DNA of 37,785 bases, taken from NCBI GenBank assembly GCA_009787785.1, contig WQSR01000026.1:1-37785 (forward strand), read 5' to 3'. Numbering within the stretch: the first letter of the stretch is position 1; each line of letters starts with the position of its first letter. This document shows positions 1-8,303 of the stretch, one piece after another. The position numbers were made by a program, and so were the translations under genes. This stretch comes from Defluviitaleaceae bacterium. Its GTDB lineage: Bacteria > Bacillota > Clostridia > Lachnospirales > WQUN01. The notes beneath the pieces are model-generated. The model ran no database searches and was not told the origin of the DNA. It saw only the letters and a list, made by a program, of their open reading frames with translations.

Positions 1-184
1 CATCGCTGGATGATTGGCTTGGCCGGGGAAGTGGTTGCGTTCGTTTCGCTCCGCGAACCTAACGCCAACCACATAACCCCGCCCCACGCCACTAATCTGC
101 GCGATTGAGCGAGACGCGCTTACCCATTCACCCCGCGCCCCACCCCCCATGCCCACCGCATCCGCCCGAGTCGCCCACTCCCGG
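1..184 (+). repeat. Class I hairpin element, copy A (left arm cut by window edge)
   Basis: The shared core starts at about base 4 and runs through the TTCGCTCCGCGAA apical palindrome (about 48-57) to the ACGCGCTTACCC segment near 115-127. It is nearly identical to the copies at 21718, 22152 (reverse) and 31677. The GC-rich sequence that follows, to about 184, should be the right arm of the hairpin. Its left partner lies before base 1, so the outer pairing cannot be seen here. Core membership is certain; the right boundary is inferred. Confidence 0.85.
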
Positions 185-214
185 TAAATTTATGGAAAAT
201 TTGTGCAAATCAAG

Positions 215-220
215 TATAAT
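215..220 (+). promoter_or_regulatory. Candidate -10 box for glycosyltransferase-truA
   Basis: A perfect TATAAT stands in a short AT-rich stretch between repeat copy A and the glycosyltransferase start at 276. The -35 region 17 bases upstream (around TGGAAA) is a poor match, so this is only a likely promoter. Confidence 0.4.
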
Positions 221-275
221 CTATGTGGGTTAAAATGCAACATGGCTATTCAATGGGACGATGGGTGGGCGCGGT

Positions 276-1379
276 ATGAATATTTTGTATCTCATCAATT
301 TTGCCGGGAAAAGCGGCACGGAAAAATATGTGGATATTGTTGCTTCTCATGCCCACGCTTTGGGGCATGGGGTATATTTTATGTACAACGCGGGGGGGCC
401 CTTGGTGGCGCGTATGGCGGCCATCAGTAGGGATGTGGCGCGGCTGGACATGAAATCCCCCTTGGATATTATTGCCGCCCGCAGGCTGGCCCGCTATTGC
501 AAGGCCCACGGAATAGACATCATCCATACCCAGTTCGCCCGGGAGAATTATATTGCCGTTCTGGCGAAGGCCCTCTTTCGCGCTCGGGTGCGGATTGTGC
601 ATACCTGCCATATCAGCGCGGTGAATGGCTTTGCGTGGCGGTGCTTGCACCGGTTGCTTTCCGGCGGCAATGGGCGGGTAATTGCGGTATGCAATGTAGT
701 AAGAAATTTGCTAATCGCCAACGGGTATCCGGCGGGGAAAATCCAGGTGATAAACAACGGCGTGGCGTATCGCCCCCGGCTGGACAAGCCCGAGCGCGCC
801 GAAGGGGCCTTCCATTTCGTGAGCCTTGCGCGGTTTTCCCAGGATAAGGGGATACTTTTTTTGCTGGAATCGGCAAAGCGGCTGATGGAAAACGACGCCG
901 AAGCGGGGGGCGGCTTCCGCCTGACCATCGCCGGTGACGGGCCTTTGCTGGAGGAGGCACGGGCCTTTATACAGGCCAACGGCCTATCCCATGCCATCGC
1001 ACTGCCCGGCTTTTGCCAGGATGCCGCCGCTTTGTTGCGCGATGGGGACTGCTATATCAACTCCGCCCAATCCGGCGAGGCGCACAGCTTCGCGGTGCTG
1101 GAGGCCATGGAGGCGGGATTGCCCATAATCGCCACGGATATCGGCGGCAACCCGGATATCGTCAACGCCCAAACCGGCTGTGGGCTCCTGGTTCCCTATG
1201 GCAACCACGAAGCCATGGCCCGCGCCATGGCTTATATACGGGACAATCCCGACCAGGCCGCCCCCATGGCCCACAACGCCCGCCACGCGGTAAAAACCCT
1301 GTTCACCATCGAAAATACCCTGGACGCCACCTGCCGGGTATATGAAGAAATCGGGGGTGCGTCATGCACATCCTCCTGA
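276..1379 (+). CDS. Glycosyltransferase family 4 (GT-B fold)
   Basis: A 367-residue retaining glycosyltransferase. These enzymes move a sugar from a nucleotide-sugar donor, usually onto a lipid or polysaccharide of the cell envelope. The N-terminal half starts MNILYLIN followed by SGTEKYV, the usual acceptor-side beta-alpha start. The C-terminal donor half carries SLARFSQDKG, then the E-x7-E motif at residues 268-276 (GEAHSFAVLE) and GLPIIATDIGG. There are no membrane segments. The start at 276 was chosen because family homology begins there; an in-frame ATG lies at 261 and neither has a strong ribosome-binding site. The gene overlaps truA by 16 bases, so the two are probably co-translated. 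Donor and acceptor cannot be read from the sequence. Confidence 0.88.
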   Translation: MNILYLINFAGKSGTEKYVDIVASHAHALGHGVYFMYNAGGPLVARMAAISRDVARLDMKSPLDIIAARRLARYCKAHGIDIIHTQFARENYIAVLAKALFRARVRIVHTCHISAVNGFAWRCLHRLLSGGNGRVIAVCNVVRNLLIANGYPAGKIQVINNGVAYRPRLDKPERAEGAFHFVSLARFSQDKGILFLLESAKRLMENDAEAGGGFRLTIAGDGPLLEEARAFIQANGLSHAIALPGFCQDAAALLRDGDCYINSAQSGEAHSFAVLEAMEAGLPIIATDIGGNPDIVNAQTGCGLLVPYGNHEAMARAMAYIRDNPDQAAPMAHNARHAVKTLFTIENTLDATCRVYEEIGGASCTSS

Positions 1380-2161
1380 CGCTGGCCTATGACGGCACCC
1401 GGTACGTGGGCTGGCAACGGCAAATCAATGGCATCTCTGTGCAACAGCGACTGGAGGAAGCCTTGGCCGCCTTGCTTGGACATGCCGTGAAAACCACCGC
1501 CTCCAGCCGCACCGACGCCGGCGTCCACGCCCTGGGGCAACGGGCGGCCTTTCACACACAGGATATGCGAATCCCCTTGGCCAAGCTCCCCCGGGTGCTC
1601 AACGCCCTGCTCCCCACAGATATTTCCGTCAGCCACGCCGAAACCGTTCCCGACGGCTTCTCCCCCCGCTTTGCCGCCAAGTATAAAACCTATATCTATC
1701 ACATTCACAATGCCCCGGTGCCCAATCCCCTGCTGCGCCGCTACAACGCGTTCATCCCCCATCCCTTGAACCGCCCCGCCATGGAAAAAGCCGCCCCATA
1801 TTTCATCGGGCGGCATGATTTTACGTCCTTTTGCGCGGCGGGGGGCTCAGCCAAAACCACCGTGCGCGAAATATATGCCTGTGCGGTAAGCGCGGATGCC
1901 GATTCCCTCGCCCTTACCGTCACCGGCAACGGCTTCCTGTACAATATGGTGCGCATCATCGCCGGGACGCTGGTGTACGCGGGTCTGGGGAAAATCTCCC
2001 CGGATTCCATCCCCCACATCCTCGCCGCCAAAAACCGAAGCCACGCGGGCAAGACTTTGCCCCCGGAAGGGTTGGTGCTGGCGGAGGTTTCGTATACAGC
2101 CCTACATCCAGCCGTCGATTTTCTTCACCAGCATATCCATAACGAGGTAGCGCGCCGGTGA
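1364..2161 (+). CDS. truA: tRNA pseudouridine(38-40) synthase TruA
   Basis: The enzyme isomerises uridines 38-40 in the anticodon arm of many tRNAs. At 265 aa it is normal for the family. The start LTLAYDGTRYVGWQRQ is typical, and SSRTDAGVHA at about residues 47-56 carries the catalytic Asp51. Later family blocks are PRFAAKYKTYIYHI, GRHDFTSFCAAG and GNGFLYNMVRIIAGTL. The start lies inside the end of the upstream glycosyltransferase gene. The last 20 codons run past the usual end of the fold and overlap the tail of tldE on the opposite strand by 60 bases, so the two convergent mRNAs are complementary at their 3' ends. Confidence 0.95.
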   Translation: MHILLTLAYDGTRYVGWQRQINGISVQQRLEEALAALLGHAVKTTASSRTDAGVHALGQRAAFHTQDMRIPLAKLPRVLNALLPTDISVSHAETVPDGFSPRFAAKYKTYIYHIHNAPVPNPLLRRYNAFIPHPLNRPAMEKAAPYFIGRHDFTSFCAAGGSAKTTVREIYACAVSADADSLALTVTGNGFLYNMVRIIAGTLVYAGLGKISPDSIPHILAAKNRSHAGKTLPPEGLVLAEVSYTALHPAVDFLHQHIHNEVARR

Positions 2162-3352
2162 GCCGGGAAAATTCCCGTCTGTGGACAGGCCGATGAAATC
2201 CTTGCCATACATATCGTTTACGTGGGAGGACATGGAGAGCTGGGGCAAGCGGCCCAGCAGGTTTTCCCCGTCGAAGAAGTAGGCGATTTGGATGGGGCTG
2301 GCGTATTCGCCCTGGGGGGTGAAGTCGCCGCCGGAAGCGGAGGCGATGTAGATGGCCTTTCTGCCGCCCAACAGCTCCTTCAGGGTCTTGCCGCTTTCGG
2401 CGATGGCCATATTGTAGGGGGTGGCGGCGGGGGCGGAGTCGTATTCCATGGACGCGGAGCCGCTGACGGGCAGATTATACCGCTTGGCCGTGCGCTTGGA
2501 AGTGTAGGGGGCGCGGATGACGCCGTTTTCGATGAGGGGGAAGCGGTCCCCGGGTAGTACCACGCCCTCGCCGTCGAAGAAGCGGGCGAAGGTATTTTCC
2601 GCGTCCCGGTTCACCGACAGGGTGAAGCCGTCGCTGAAGAGCTTCTCCCCGGCCTTCCCCGAGAAAAGGGACGCGCCGTTGGCGAAGGCGTCGCCGTTCA
2701 AATCCATGTAGAATTTCATCATCACCGGGAACATCTGCCCCAGGAACACCACGGGGATTTTCTCCCCCGCCTCGCTGAAGTCGGCTTTTTGCTCGTAGGC
2801 TTCGCATTCCCGGGAGAGGACGTTGAGCACGGTATCGAAATCCATACCGCGCCCGCCATACATACCAACGCCGTCCATCAGGTTCTTCGAGTCCCGGTGC
2901 TTGAGCAATAGGCCGATTTCCACGGTCCGGTCCTTCTGCACCAAGGCGGTCCCCCCTTCGTTGACCAAGGAGTCCTCCGTTTCCGTCAGGTACATTTTAT
3001 TGGAGAAAATGAACTGGGGGTACTGCTGCCCCAGCGCGGACAGCAGCTTGCGGGAGGTGTCCACAAATTCCTCGTCGGTAATGGCGAGGGTAGTTGACAA
3101 ATCCACTTCGCGTTTAATATTTTCCGTGGGGGTGGCCTCGTAGGGCACCTTGAAGGCCAGCATGTCCCGGGCCCTTTGGGTGAGGGCGTTGTCATCGTAG
3201 GCACCGATGGCCCCGGCGATGCCCAGGCATTGGTTGTCATAGATGCGGATGCCTGTCTTTTGCGTATTGGAGCGCAATACCGCGCTGATTTCGCCCGACG
3301 TGACGGTCAGGCCCACTTTCTTCTCTTTCATACACAGGGTTTCTTTTATCAC
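2102..3352 (-). CDS. tldE: TldE/PmbA-type subunit of the TldD-TldE metalloprotease
   Basis: A 416-aa protein of the TldD/PmbA family lacking the HExxxH zinc motif, as expected for the non-catalytic TldE subunit. In E. coli TldD-TldE form a heterodimer that degrades unfolded peptides and matures microcin B17. Family features include GARGMDF-like GGRGMDF, a central FFDGEGV block, and the C-terminal run SGGDFTPQGEYASPI. The start is GTG at 3352, chosen because AAGGAGG lies 7 bases before it; the ATG at 3331 lacks such a site. tldD lies 12 bases upstream, so the two form one operon. The stop lies inside truA on the other strand. Confidence 0.9.
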   Translation of the reverse strand: MIKETLCMKEKKVGLTVTSGEISAVLRSNTQKTGIRIYDNQCLGIAGAIGAYDDNALTQRARDMLAFKVPYEATPTENIKREVDLSTTLAITDEEFVDTSRKLLSALGQQYPQFIFSNKMYLTETEDSLVNEGGTALVQKDRTVEIGLLLKHRDSKNLMDGVGMYGGRGMDFDTVLNVLSRECEAYEQKADFSEAGEKIPVVFLGQMFPVMMKFYMDLNGDAFANGASLFSGKAGEKLFSDGFTLSVNRDAENTFARFFDGEGVVLPGDRFPLIENGVIRAPYTSKRTAKRYNLPVSGSASMEYDSAPAATPYNMAIAESGKTLKELLGGRKAIYIASASGGDFTPQGEYASPIQIAYFFDGENLLGRLPQLSMSSHVNDMYGKDFIGLSTDGNFPGSPARYLVMDMLVKKIDGWM

Positions 3353-3364
3353 GGGTATGCCTCC

Positions 3365-4705
3365 TTATTGGACAGTCATATTTTTCACGCGGATATAGGG
3401 GCCACCGAAGCCCACCGGCAAGGGGTACTGCTCCATCTTGCCACAGCCGCCCCCCACGAAGGACCACATCTCCACCCGGTCGGTGATGCCGTCGATATCG
3501 CCCAGGGCCTCGAATACATTGCCCGTCACCACGGATACCCGGACGGGGGTGGTAATTTTACCGTCCTTCACATAGTAGGCGGTGCGGGGCGCGATGGTAA
3601 AGGTGGACATGCCGGAGCCGTGGGCCAGGGTCTTGAGCAAAATGCCATTTTGCGTTTCGGCAATGAGTTGGTCGTAGGTTTTATCGCCCTTGTCGATGTA
3701 GGATGTGGTCATGCGGACGATGGGCTCGTACTCAAAGGACATGGCACGGCCGTTCCCCGTCACCCCTTCGTGCAAATCGGCGGCACTGGCGGCGTTGTGC
3801 AAACGGCCGGCCAGCACCCCGTCTTTAATCAGGTGCGTGAAGGTGGCCTTGTTGCCCTCGTCGTCGTAGGGGGTGTAGCCATTGCCCAGGATGTTCCCCG
3901 TTTCGATAATGGAAAGGTCGTCGCCGGCGACTTTTTTGCCGATTGTCCATTCCTTGCGGGTGGCCTCGTCGCCAATCATGAAGTCGGATTCGCTCTTGTG
4001 CCCGAAGCATTCGTGGACGAACACCCCCGTGACAAAGGGCGCGAAAATGACGGAATACTTGCCCGGCTCCACGGGCACGCTATGGAGCAAAACCTCCTGG
4101 GATTCCGCCAGCAAATCCGCCAGCTCCGGCTCATAGCCGCATACGTCCGGGAACGTGACCCGGGCCCGGGAGAAGCTCTCGTCCATCTTGCGCTCCCCCT
4201 CCATCATGGTGAACCCGGCGCGGAAGCCGCAGACTTGATAGTCAAAGCACAGCGCGCTCCCCTTCGAGTTATAAAATTCCTTCACCGTATAATTATCCTC
4301 GTAGCCCAGCCGCCACAGCTTGACATAGGGATTGGCCTCGATGAGGGGCATGGCCTTTTGCATCAGGGCAATTTTGTCCGCCAAAGGCACGCCAGACGCC
4401 TCCCGCCCCACAAAGGCCATCACCGTATCCACATGGGCGGCGTGGTTCTTGTAAATGGCGGTCTGGGCGATGTCGGGGTTGGGGGTGGCCAGCTTGGCAA
4501 GGGCGTCCAGCTCTCCCTGTATGCCCGCCAAATCCGACGTGCTGGCGTAGTACCACATCTTGCCGTCATATACCCGGATAAAGGCCGCCGAATACTTCTT
4601 CTCCTTACACTCCTGCATCTCACGCAGGGTGTAGTTAATGGCGGTAGAGAACACATGCTCTATCCGCACGTCGCTGTACATCCCGTTGGGGAAGGTGTAC
4701 TTCAT
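3365..4705 (-). CDS. tldD: TldD-type catalytic metalloprotease subunit
   Basis: A 446-aa protein with the TldD signature HECFGH (H231, E232, H236), the zinc-binding HExxxH of the family, inside GVFVHECFGHKSESD. Further family blocks are IIETGNILGNGYTPYDDEG and, near the C-terminus, FVGGGCGKMEQ, which matches the conserved Cys region of E. coli TldD. The partner TldE follows immediately. AGGAGG stands before the ATG. Known roles of the pair are degradation of unstructured peptides and leader removal from modified peptides. No precursor peptide gene is visible nearby, so the natural substrate here is unknown. A corrinoid protein and an iron-sulfur aldo/keto reductase lie upstream in the same operon. 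Confidence 0.93.
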   Translation of the reverse strand: MKYTFPNGMYSDVRIEHVFSTAINYTLREMQECKEKKYSAAFIRVYDGKMWYYASTSDLAGIQGELDALAKLATPNPDIAQTAIYKNHAAHVDTVMAFVGREASGVPLADKIALMQKAMPLIEANPYVKLWRLGYEDNYTVKEFYNSKGSALCFDYQVCGFRAGFTMMEGERKMDESFSRARVTFPDVCGYEPELADLLAESQEVLLHSVPVEPGKYSVIFAPFVTGVFVHECFGHKSESDFMIGDEATRKEWTIGKKVAGDDLSIIETGNILGNGYTPYDDEGNKATFTHLIKDGVLAGRLHNAASAADLHEGVTGNGRAMSFEYEPIVRMTTSYIDKGDKTYDQLIAETQNGILLKTLAHGSGMSTFTIAPRTAYYVKDGKITTPVRVSVVTGNVFEALGDIDGITDRVEMWSFVGGGCGKMEQYPLPVGFGGPYIRVKNMTVQ

Positions 4706-4752
4706 GGGGGTTCCTCCTATCTTGTTATACAGACAAATTCGTGCTCAGTCAG

Positions 4753-5400
4753 CTACCCTTTCTTCGCAAGTATGGCCGCCTTGCAAGCCTGGGCCGCGCT
4801 GGCGGCGTCGGGGGTATAGATGTCCGCACCGATGGTATCCTTGAAGGACTCGGAAATGGGCGCACCCCCCACCAGGAAAATCACTTCCTCCCGCAGACCC
4901 GCCTCCTTGAAGGTGTCGATGATGCCCTTCATCTCCTGCATGGTGGTGGTGAGCAACGCGGATAGGGCGATGGCGTCGGCCTTTTGCTCCCGGTGGGCGG
5001 CCAGGAATTGCTCCGCGGAAACATCCACCCCCAGGTCAACTACCTCCAGCCCCTTGCCTTCCAGCATCAGCCGCACTAAATTCTTGCCGATGTCGTGCAA
5101 ATCGCCCTTCACCGTGCCGATAAGCACCCGCCCGTGGGACACCGCGCCCGCTTCCTCCAGCAGGGGCTTTAGCAAAGCCGCGCCGGCGTTCATGGCCCGG
5201 GCCGCCACCAGCACCTCGGGGACATACACCTCGTTGTTCTTAAACTGCTCCGAGATAATGTCCATCCCGGCCAGCAACCCCTGGTCCAGAATTTCCGTGA
5301 CGGGCAATTTTTCCTCGATGGCCCGGGTCACAAGCTCCTTCACGTCGTTTTGCTTGCCTCTTTGCAAAGCCGTGGAAATCTCATTGTACAAATTGCTCAT
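4753..5400 (-). CDS. Methyltransferase corrinoid protein (MtbC/MtaC type)
   Basis: A 215-aa two-domain corrinoid carrier. Residues 1 to about 85 form the helical cap domain. From about 90 comes the B12-binding Rossmann domain with DLHDIGKNLV at 100-109, where His102 should be the lower axial ligand to cobalt (D-x-H-x-x-G). SALLTTTM and LVGGAPI complete the family pattern. Such proteins accept a methyl group from a substrate-specific methyltransferase and pass it to a second enzyme. No methyltransferase gene is present in the window, so the methyl donor is unknown. A GGAGG sequence precedes the ATG. The gene sits between the aldo/keto reductase and tldD. Confidence 0.93.
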   Translation of the reverse strand: MSNLYNEISTALQRGKQNDVKELVTRAIEEKLPVTEILDQGLLAGMDIISEQFKNNEVYVPEVLVAARAMNAGAALLKPLLEEAGAVSHGRVLIGTVKGDLHDIGKNLVRLMLEGKGLEVVDLGVDVSAEQFLAAHREQKADAIALSALLTTTMQEMKGIIDTFKEAGLREEVIFLVGGAPISESFKDTIGADIYTPDAASAAQACKAAILAKKG

Positions 5401-5409
5401 GGAAACCTC

Positions 5410-6417
5410 CTATAATTGTTTAAAATATGCTTCCTGCTGACGCTTTAACAGTGTGGGCACGTCCAGCGTGTAGGGGCAATGTGCCTTGCAATGCCCGCAG
5501 TCCGTGCAGTGGTCTATCTTTCTCATATTACCCTGCCACATTTCGCCCTGCAATACGTCCCGGCGCATCCGCCCCAGCAAAAAGGACATCCGCGCCGCCA
5601 TGGGAATGGGAATCTCCGCCGGGCAGGGCAAGCAATATCCGCAAGCGCGGCAAAACTGCCCCGCCAGCTCCTTCCGGTCCGCGTCGATAACGGCCCGCAA
5701 CGCGCCATCCAAGGGGGGCGGATTTTTTTCATACCCCACAATTTCCTCCAGCTGGGCCATCTCCTGCATCCCCCAAATGGGCACGATATTCTCATACTGG
5801 CGCAAGAAGGCGAAGGCGGCCTTGGCGTTGGTCAAAATCCCGCCGCACAATGCCTTCATGCCCAAAATCCCCACATCGTGGGCCCGGCACAAATTCGCCA
5901 GGGCCATCTCCTCCTGTGTGGACAGATAGGAAAAGGGAAATTGCAACACGGCAAAATGCCCCGACTTCACCGCTTCCTCGGCTACCTCCCGCTTATGGGC
6001 CGAAATCCCGATGTGGCGCACCTTGCCCTGGGCCCGGGCCGCGAGCACAGCGTCATAGAGCCCGTCGGCACTCCCCGGCGCGGGAACGCTCCCCGGATTA
6101 TGAAACTGAAACACATCCACATAGTCCGTGCCCATCATTTTCAAGCTATTATCCAGGTGGGTCATCAAATCCCCCGGCGTCTTCGCGCCGGATTTCGTAC
6201 ACAGCACCACCTGCTCACGCATACCCTTAAAGGCAATCCCAATCCGCTCCTCGCTGGTGGTATACCCATTGGCCGTATCAAAGACCGTCACCCCGTATTC
6301 ATGGGCGCGCCGCAACAAAGCCGTGCTCTCCTCATAGGAAATCCGCTGAATGGGGATACACCCAAACCCCGTACGCCCCACGCGCAGTCCCGTCTTGCCA
6401 AATGTAATGTGCTCCAT
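5410..6417 (-). CDS. Aldo/keto reductase with C-terminal [4Fe-4S] domain
   Basis: A 335-aa NAD(P)H-linked oxidoreductase with a TIM barrel followed by a ferredoxin-like tail. The AKR tetrad is visible as Asp in FDTANGY, Tyr in the same motif, Lys in VVLCTKSG and His in FQFHNPGS. The tail has a Cys cluster CRACGYCLPC and a second CTDCGHCKAHCPY. The second is a classic 4Fe-4S motif, so electrons may pass to or from ferredoxin-like partners. The start ATG at 6417 was chosen over the in-frame GTG at 6432 because GGAGGAAG lies directly before it. The gene heads the operon with the corrinoid protein and tldD-tldE. The substrate is unknown. Confidence 0.92.
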   Translation of the reverse strand: MEHITFGKTGLRVGRTGFGCIPIQRISYEESTALLRRAHEYGVTVFDTANGYTTSEERIGIAFKGMREQVVLCTKSGAKTPGDLMTHLDNSLKMMGTDYVDVFQFHNPGSVPAPGSADGLYDAVLAARAQGKVRHIGISAHKREVAEEAVKSGHFAVLQFPFSYLSTQEEMALANLCRAHDVGILGMKALCGGILTNAKAAFAFLRQYENIVPIWGMQEMAQLEEIVGYEKNPPPLDGALRAVIDADRKELAGQFCRACGYCLPCPAEIPIPMAARMSFLLGRMRRDVLQGEMWQGNMRKIDHCTDCGHCKAHCPYTLDVPTLLKRQQEAYFKQL

Positions 6418-6494
6418 ATCCTTCCTCCTCACTCACCTACGAACCCGCAGTCAGGTGTAAAACAAATTTGTTTTTTCTATTCCGCCTCGCACCA

Positions 6495-6689
6495 GGGGTG
6501 GTGGGTTCGGGGGTGATGGCCGGATAAGCGCGGCCTCAAAAATTCGGTATTCGGCGGCGGGCGGGCGGGTTAGTAAGGCTGCTTGGTTCCCGGAGGGAAA
6601 CAAGGGGCCGCACTTCCCGCACGGGTGCCGACGAATGCCGAATTTTTGCCAGCAAGCGTTCCGGCCATCGCCCCCGAACCCACCACCCC
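6495..6689. repeat. Large imperfect palindrome (class III hairpin element)
   Basis: The arms 6495-6523 and 6661-6689 are reverse complements over 29 bases with one mismatch. Inside them, 6538-6558 pairs imperfectly with 6627-6647 (both contain AAAAATTCGG or its complement). An apical hairpin near 6580-6612 pairs GCTTGGTTCCC with GGGAAACAAG around GGA. The element fills the gap between the aldo/keto reductase promoter region and the 3' end of the YitT gene. There is no ORF inside and no terminator-like T-run. Its core differs from class I, but the architecture (long GC-rich arms, inner stem, small apical loop) is similar. Confidence 0.85.
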
Positions 6690-6704
6690 GTGGATAGAGC
6701 GGAG

Positions 6705-7580
6705 CTACATGGAGTGGGCCGTGAACCCCTCCCCCAGCACCTCCCGCACCTCGGCCACGATGATAAAGGCGTTTTTATCCACGCCATACACCACCTGCTT
6801 GAGTCGCACCAGCTCCCGCCCCGAAACCACGCACATGAGCATCCCGCGTTTTTCCTTGGTATACATGCCCCGGGCGGTCAGTTCGGTCACGCCGCGGTTG
6901 ACTTCCTTCATTACGGCGTTGGCGATGGCCTCCGACTCATTGGAAATGATATAGGCCGCCTTGGCGAAGGAAAAGCCCTCCAGCACGGCGTCGGCCACCT
7001 TGGTACATACGAAGATGGCGATGGCGGCGTACATGGCGCGCTCCGGCCCGAAGGCAACCATACCCACCAGCACCACGGCAAAATCACAGGCGAAAAGGAT
7101 TTTCCCCGTGGAAATATGCCGCAGGAGCTTGTTGTGCAAAATGGAGGCCAGTAGCACCGAGCCGCCGGTACTGGCCATACCCCGGATAATGAGGGCCACC
7201 CCGATGCCGCAAATCACCCCGCCAAATAAAGAGCCCAGCAAAATATCGCTGGGCACAGGGGGCAAAAAAGCCATGTTGTGCATAGCCACGGAAAACAGCA
7301 CCGTGCCAAAAAGAGAGCGGACAAAAAAGGATTTCCCCATGGTCTTGAAGCCCAGGAGGAAGAGGGGGATGTTCAAAACGATGTTGGTGGCCCACAGGGG
7401 CACGGTGAAGCCCATGCGCGTGGTGTAGTCCTCAACGATAATGGCAAGGCCCGAAACGCCCCCCGTCACCAAATAATGGGGTTGCCAAAAGGATACGATG
7501 GCGAAGGCCATCAAATACACCCCGGCGATGATAAAAAAATAGTCCCGTATGCGCGTCTTGGGGGATGGGGCAGGGCTCAC
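6705..7580 (-). CDS. YitT family membrane protein (DUF161 + DUF2179)
   Basis: A 291-aa integral membrane protein. After a short polar N-terminus come about five hydrophobic segments between residues 12 and 200, with the family block LVTGGVSGLAIIVE and a GMASTGGSVLLASIL segment. A soluble C-terminal DUF2179 domain of about 80 residues follows (SGRELVRLKQVVYGVDKNAFIIV). The biochemical role of the family is unknown. The start is GTG at 7580, four bases after the tagA stop, with GGGAAG upstream; no ATG lies in frame near the family start. It is the last gene of a three-gene operon. The stop codon lies just outside the class III palindrome. Confidence 0.9.
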   Translation of the reverse strand: MSPAPSPKTRIRDYFFIIAGVYLMAFAIVSFWQPHYLVTGGVSGLAIIVEDYTTRMGFTVPLWATNIVLNIPLFLLGFKTMGKSFFVRSLFGTVLFSVAMHNMAFLPPVPSDILLGSLFGGVICGIGVALIIRGMASTGGSVLLASILHNKLLRHISTGKILFACDFAVVLVGMVAFGPERAMYAAIAIFVCTKVADAVLEGFSFAKAAYIISNESEAIANAVMKEVNRGVTELTARGMYTKEKRGMLMCVVSGRELVRLKQVVYGVDKNAFIIVAEVREVLGEGFTAHSM

Positions 7581-7584
7581 GGCT

Positions 7585-8301
7585 TCACTTCCCTTGCATA
7601 ACCGCCCATATAAAGCGGGGGATATCCAGCATACGCCGGGCGCGGCTGGGCTGGGTCAAGAGGCGGTACAGCCATTCCAGCCCGATTCTTCGCCAGAAGG
7701 CGGGGGCGAGCCTTATGTTGCCGCCCAAAATATCCAAAGTGCCGCCCGCGCACAACGTAACCCTCGCGGGGAGGTCCCGGTGCCGGGTCGCCCAGATTTC
7801 CGCCCGGGGCATCCCGGTACATACCAGCAAGAGGTCGGGCCTTTTCCCGCGGATGTCGGCAAGGATGGCGTCCTCCTCCTCCGGGGGAAAATACCCATGC
7901 TGGGTACCCACCACGCGCACGCCGGGAAATTGTTCCTCCACCCGGGCCTTGGCCTTCCCGGCCACGCCGGGTGCCGCACCCAGGAAATAGACGCTCCCGC
8001 CCTTCGCGGACAGCCGCCGGAGCAACGCGAAGGTAATATCCACCCCCCGCACCCGCTGGGGCAAGGGGGTGCCTTTATACCGCGCCGCCAGCACAATGCC
8101 CGTACCGTCCGCCAGCCGCAAATCCGCCTGGGCCACAGCCCCCGCGAAGGCCGGGTCACGCCGGGCCAGCATTACCCCCTCGGGGTTGGGGGTGACAACG
8201 ATATGGTTGCGCGTCCCGCTTAGATAGGATTCCAGCAAGGCAAGGGCCTCGTCAAAGGCCAACGCCGCGAAGGGGACGCCCAGTATTTCCACGGTTCTCA
8301 T
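7585..8301 (-). CDS. tagA: WecG/TagA/CpsF family glycosyltransferase (GT26)
   Basis: A 238-aa enzyme of the family that adds N-acetylmannosamine (or a related sugar) to undecaprenyl-linked GlcNAc, the first committed step of linkage-unit synthesis for wall teichoic acid and similar polymers. The catalytic aspartate is D65 in RLADGTGIV, matching the position known in Thermoanaerobacter TagA. TPNPEGVMLAR, the FLGAAPG loop and the C-terminal GLEWLYRLLTQPSRARRM are typical. It lacks a membrane span, as usual for this peripheral enzyme. The start lies two bases after the upstream stop with no clear ribosome-binding site, which suggests translational coupling. The true sugar is not decidable. Confidence 0.92.
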   Translation of the reverse strand: MRTVEILGVPFAALAFDEALALLESYLSGTRNHIVVTPNPEGVMLARRDPAFAGAVAQADLRLADGTGIVLAARYKGTPLPQRVRGVDITFALLRRLSAKGGSVYFLGAAPGVAGKAKARVEEQFPGVRVVGTQHGYFPPEEEDAILADIRGKRPDLLLVCTGMPRAEIWATRHRDLPARVTLCAGGTLDILGGNIRLAPAFWRRIGLEWLYRLLTQPSRARRMLDIPRFIWAVMQGK

Positions 8302-8303
8302 TT

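Noticed and set aside
3176..4819. 547-aa open frame on the plus strand opposite tldD and tldE
   Set aside because: No family motifs and an unnatural Gly/His/Val composition. It is the antisense shadow of two well-recognised genes in GC-rich DNA.
5479..6516. 345-aa open frame on the plus strand
   Set aside because: Antisense to the aldo/keto reductase; low-complexity His/Gly/Pro-rich translation.
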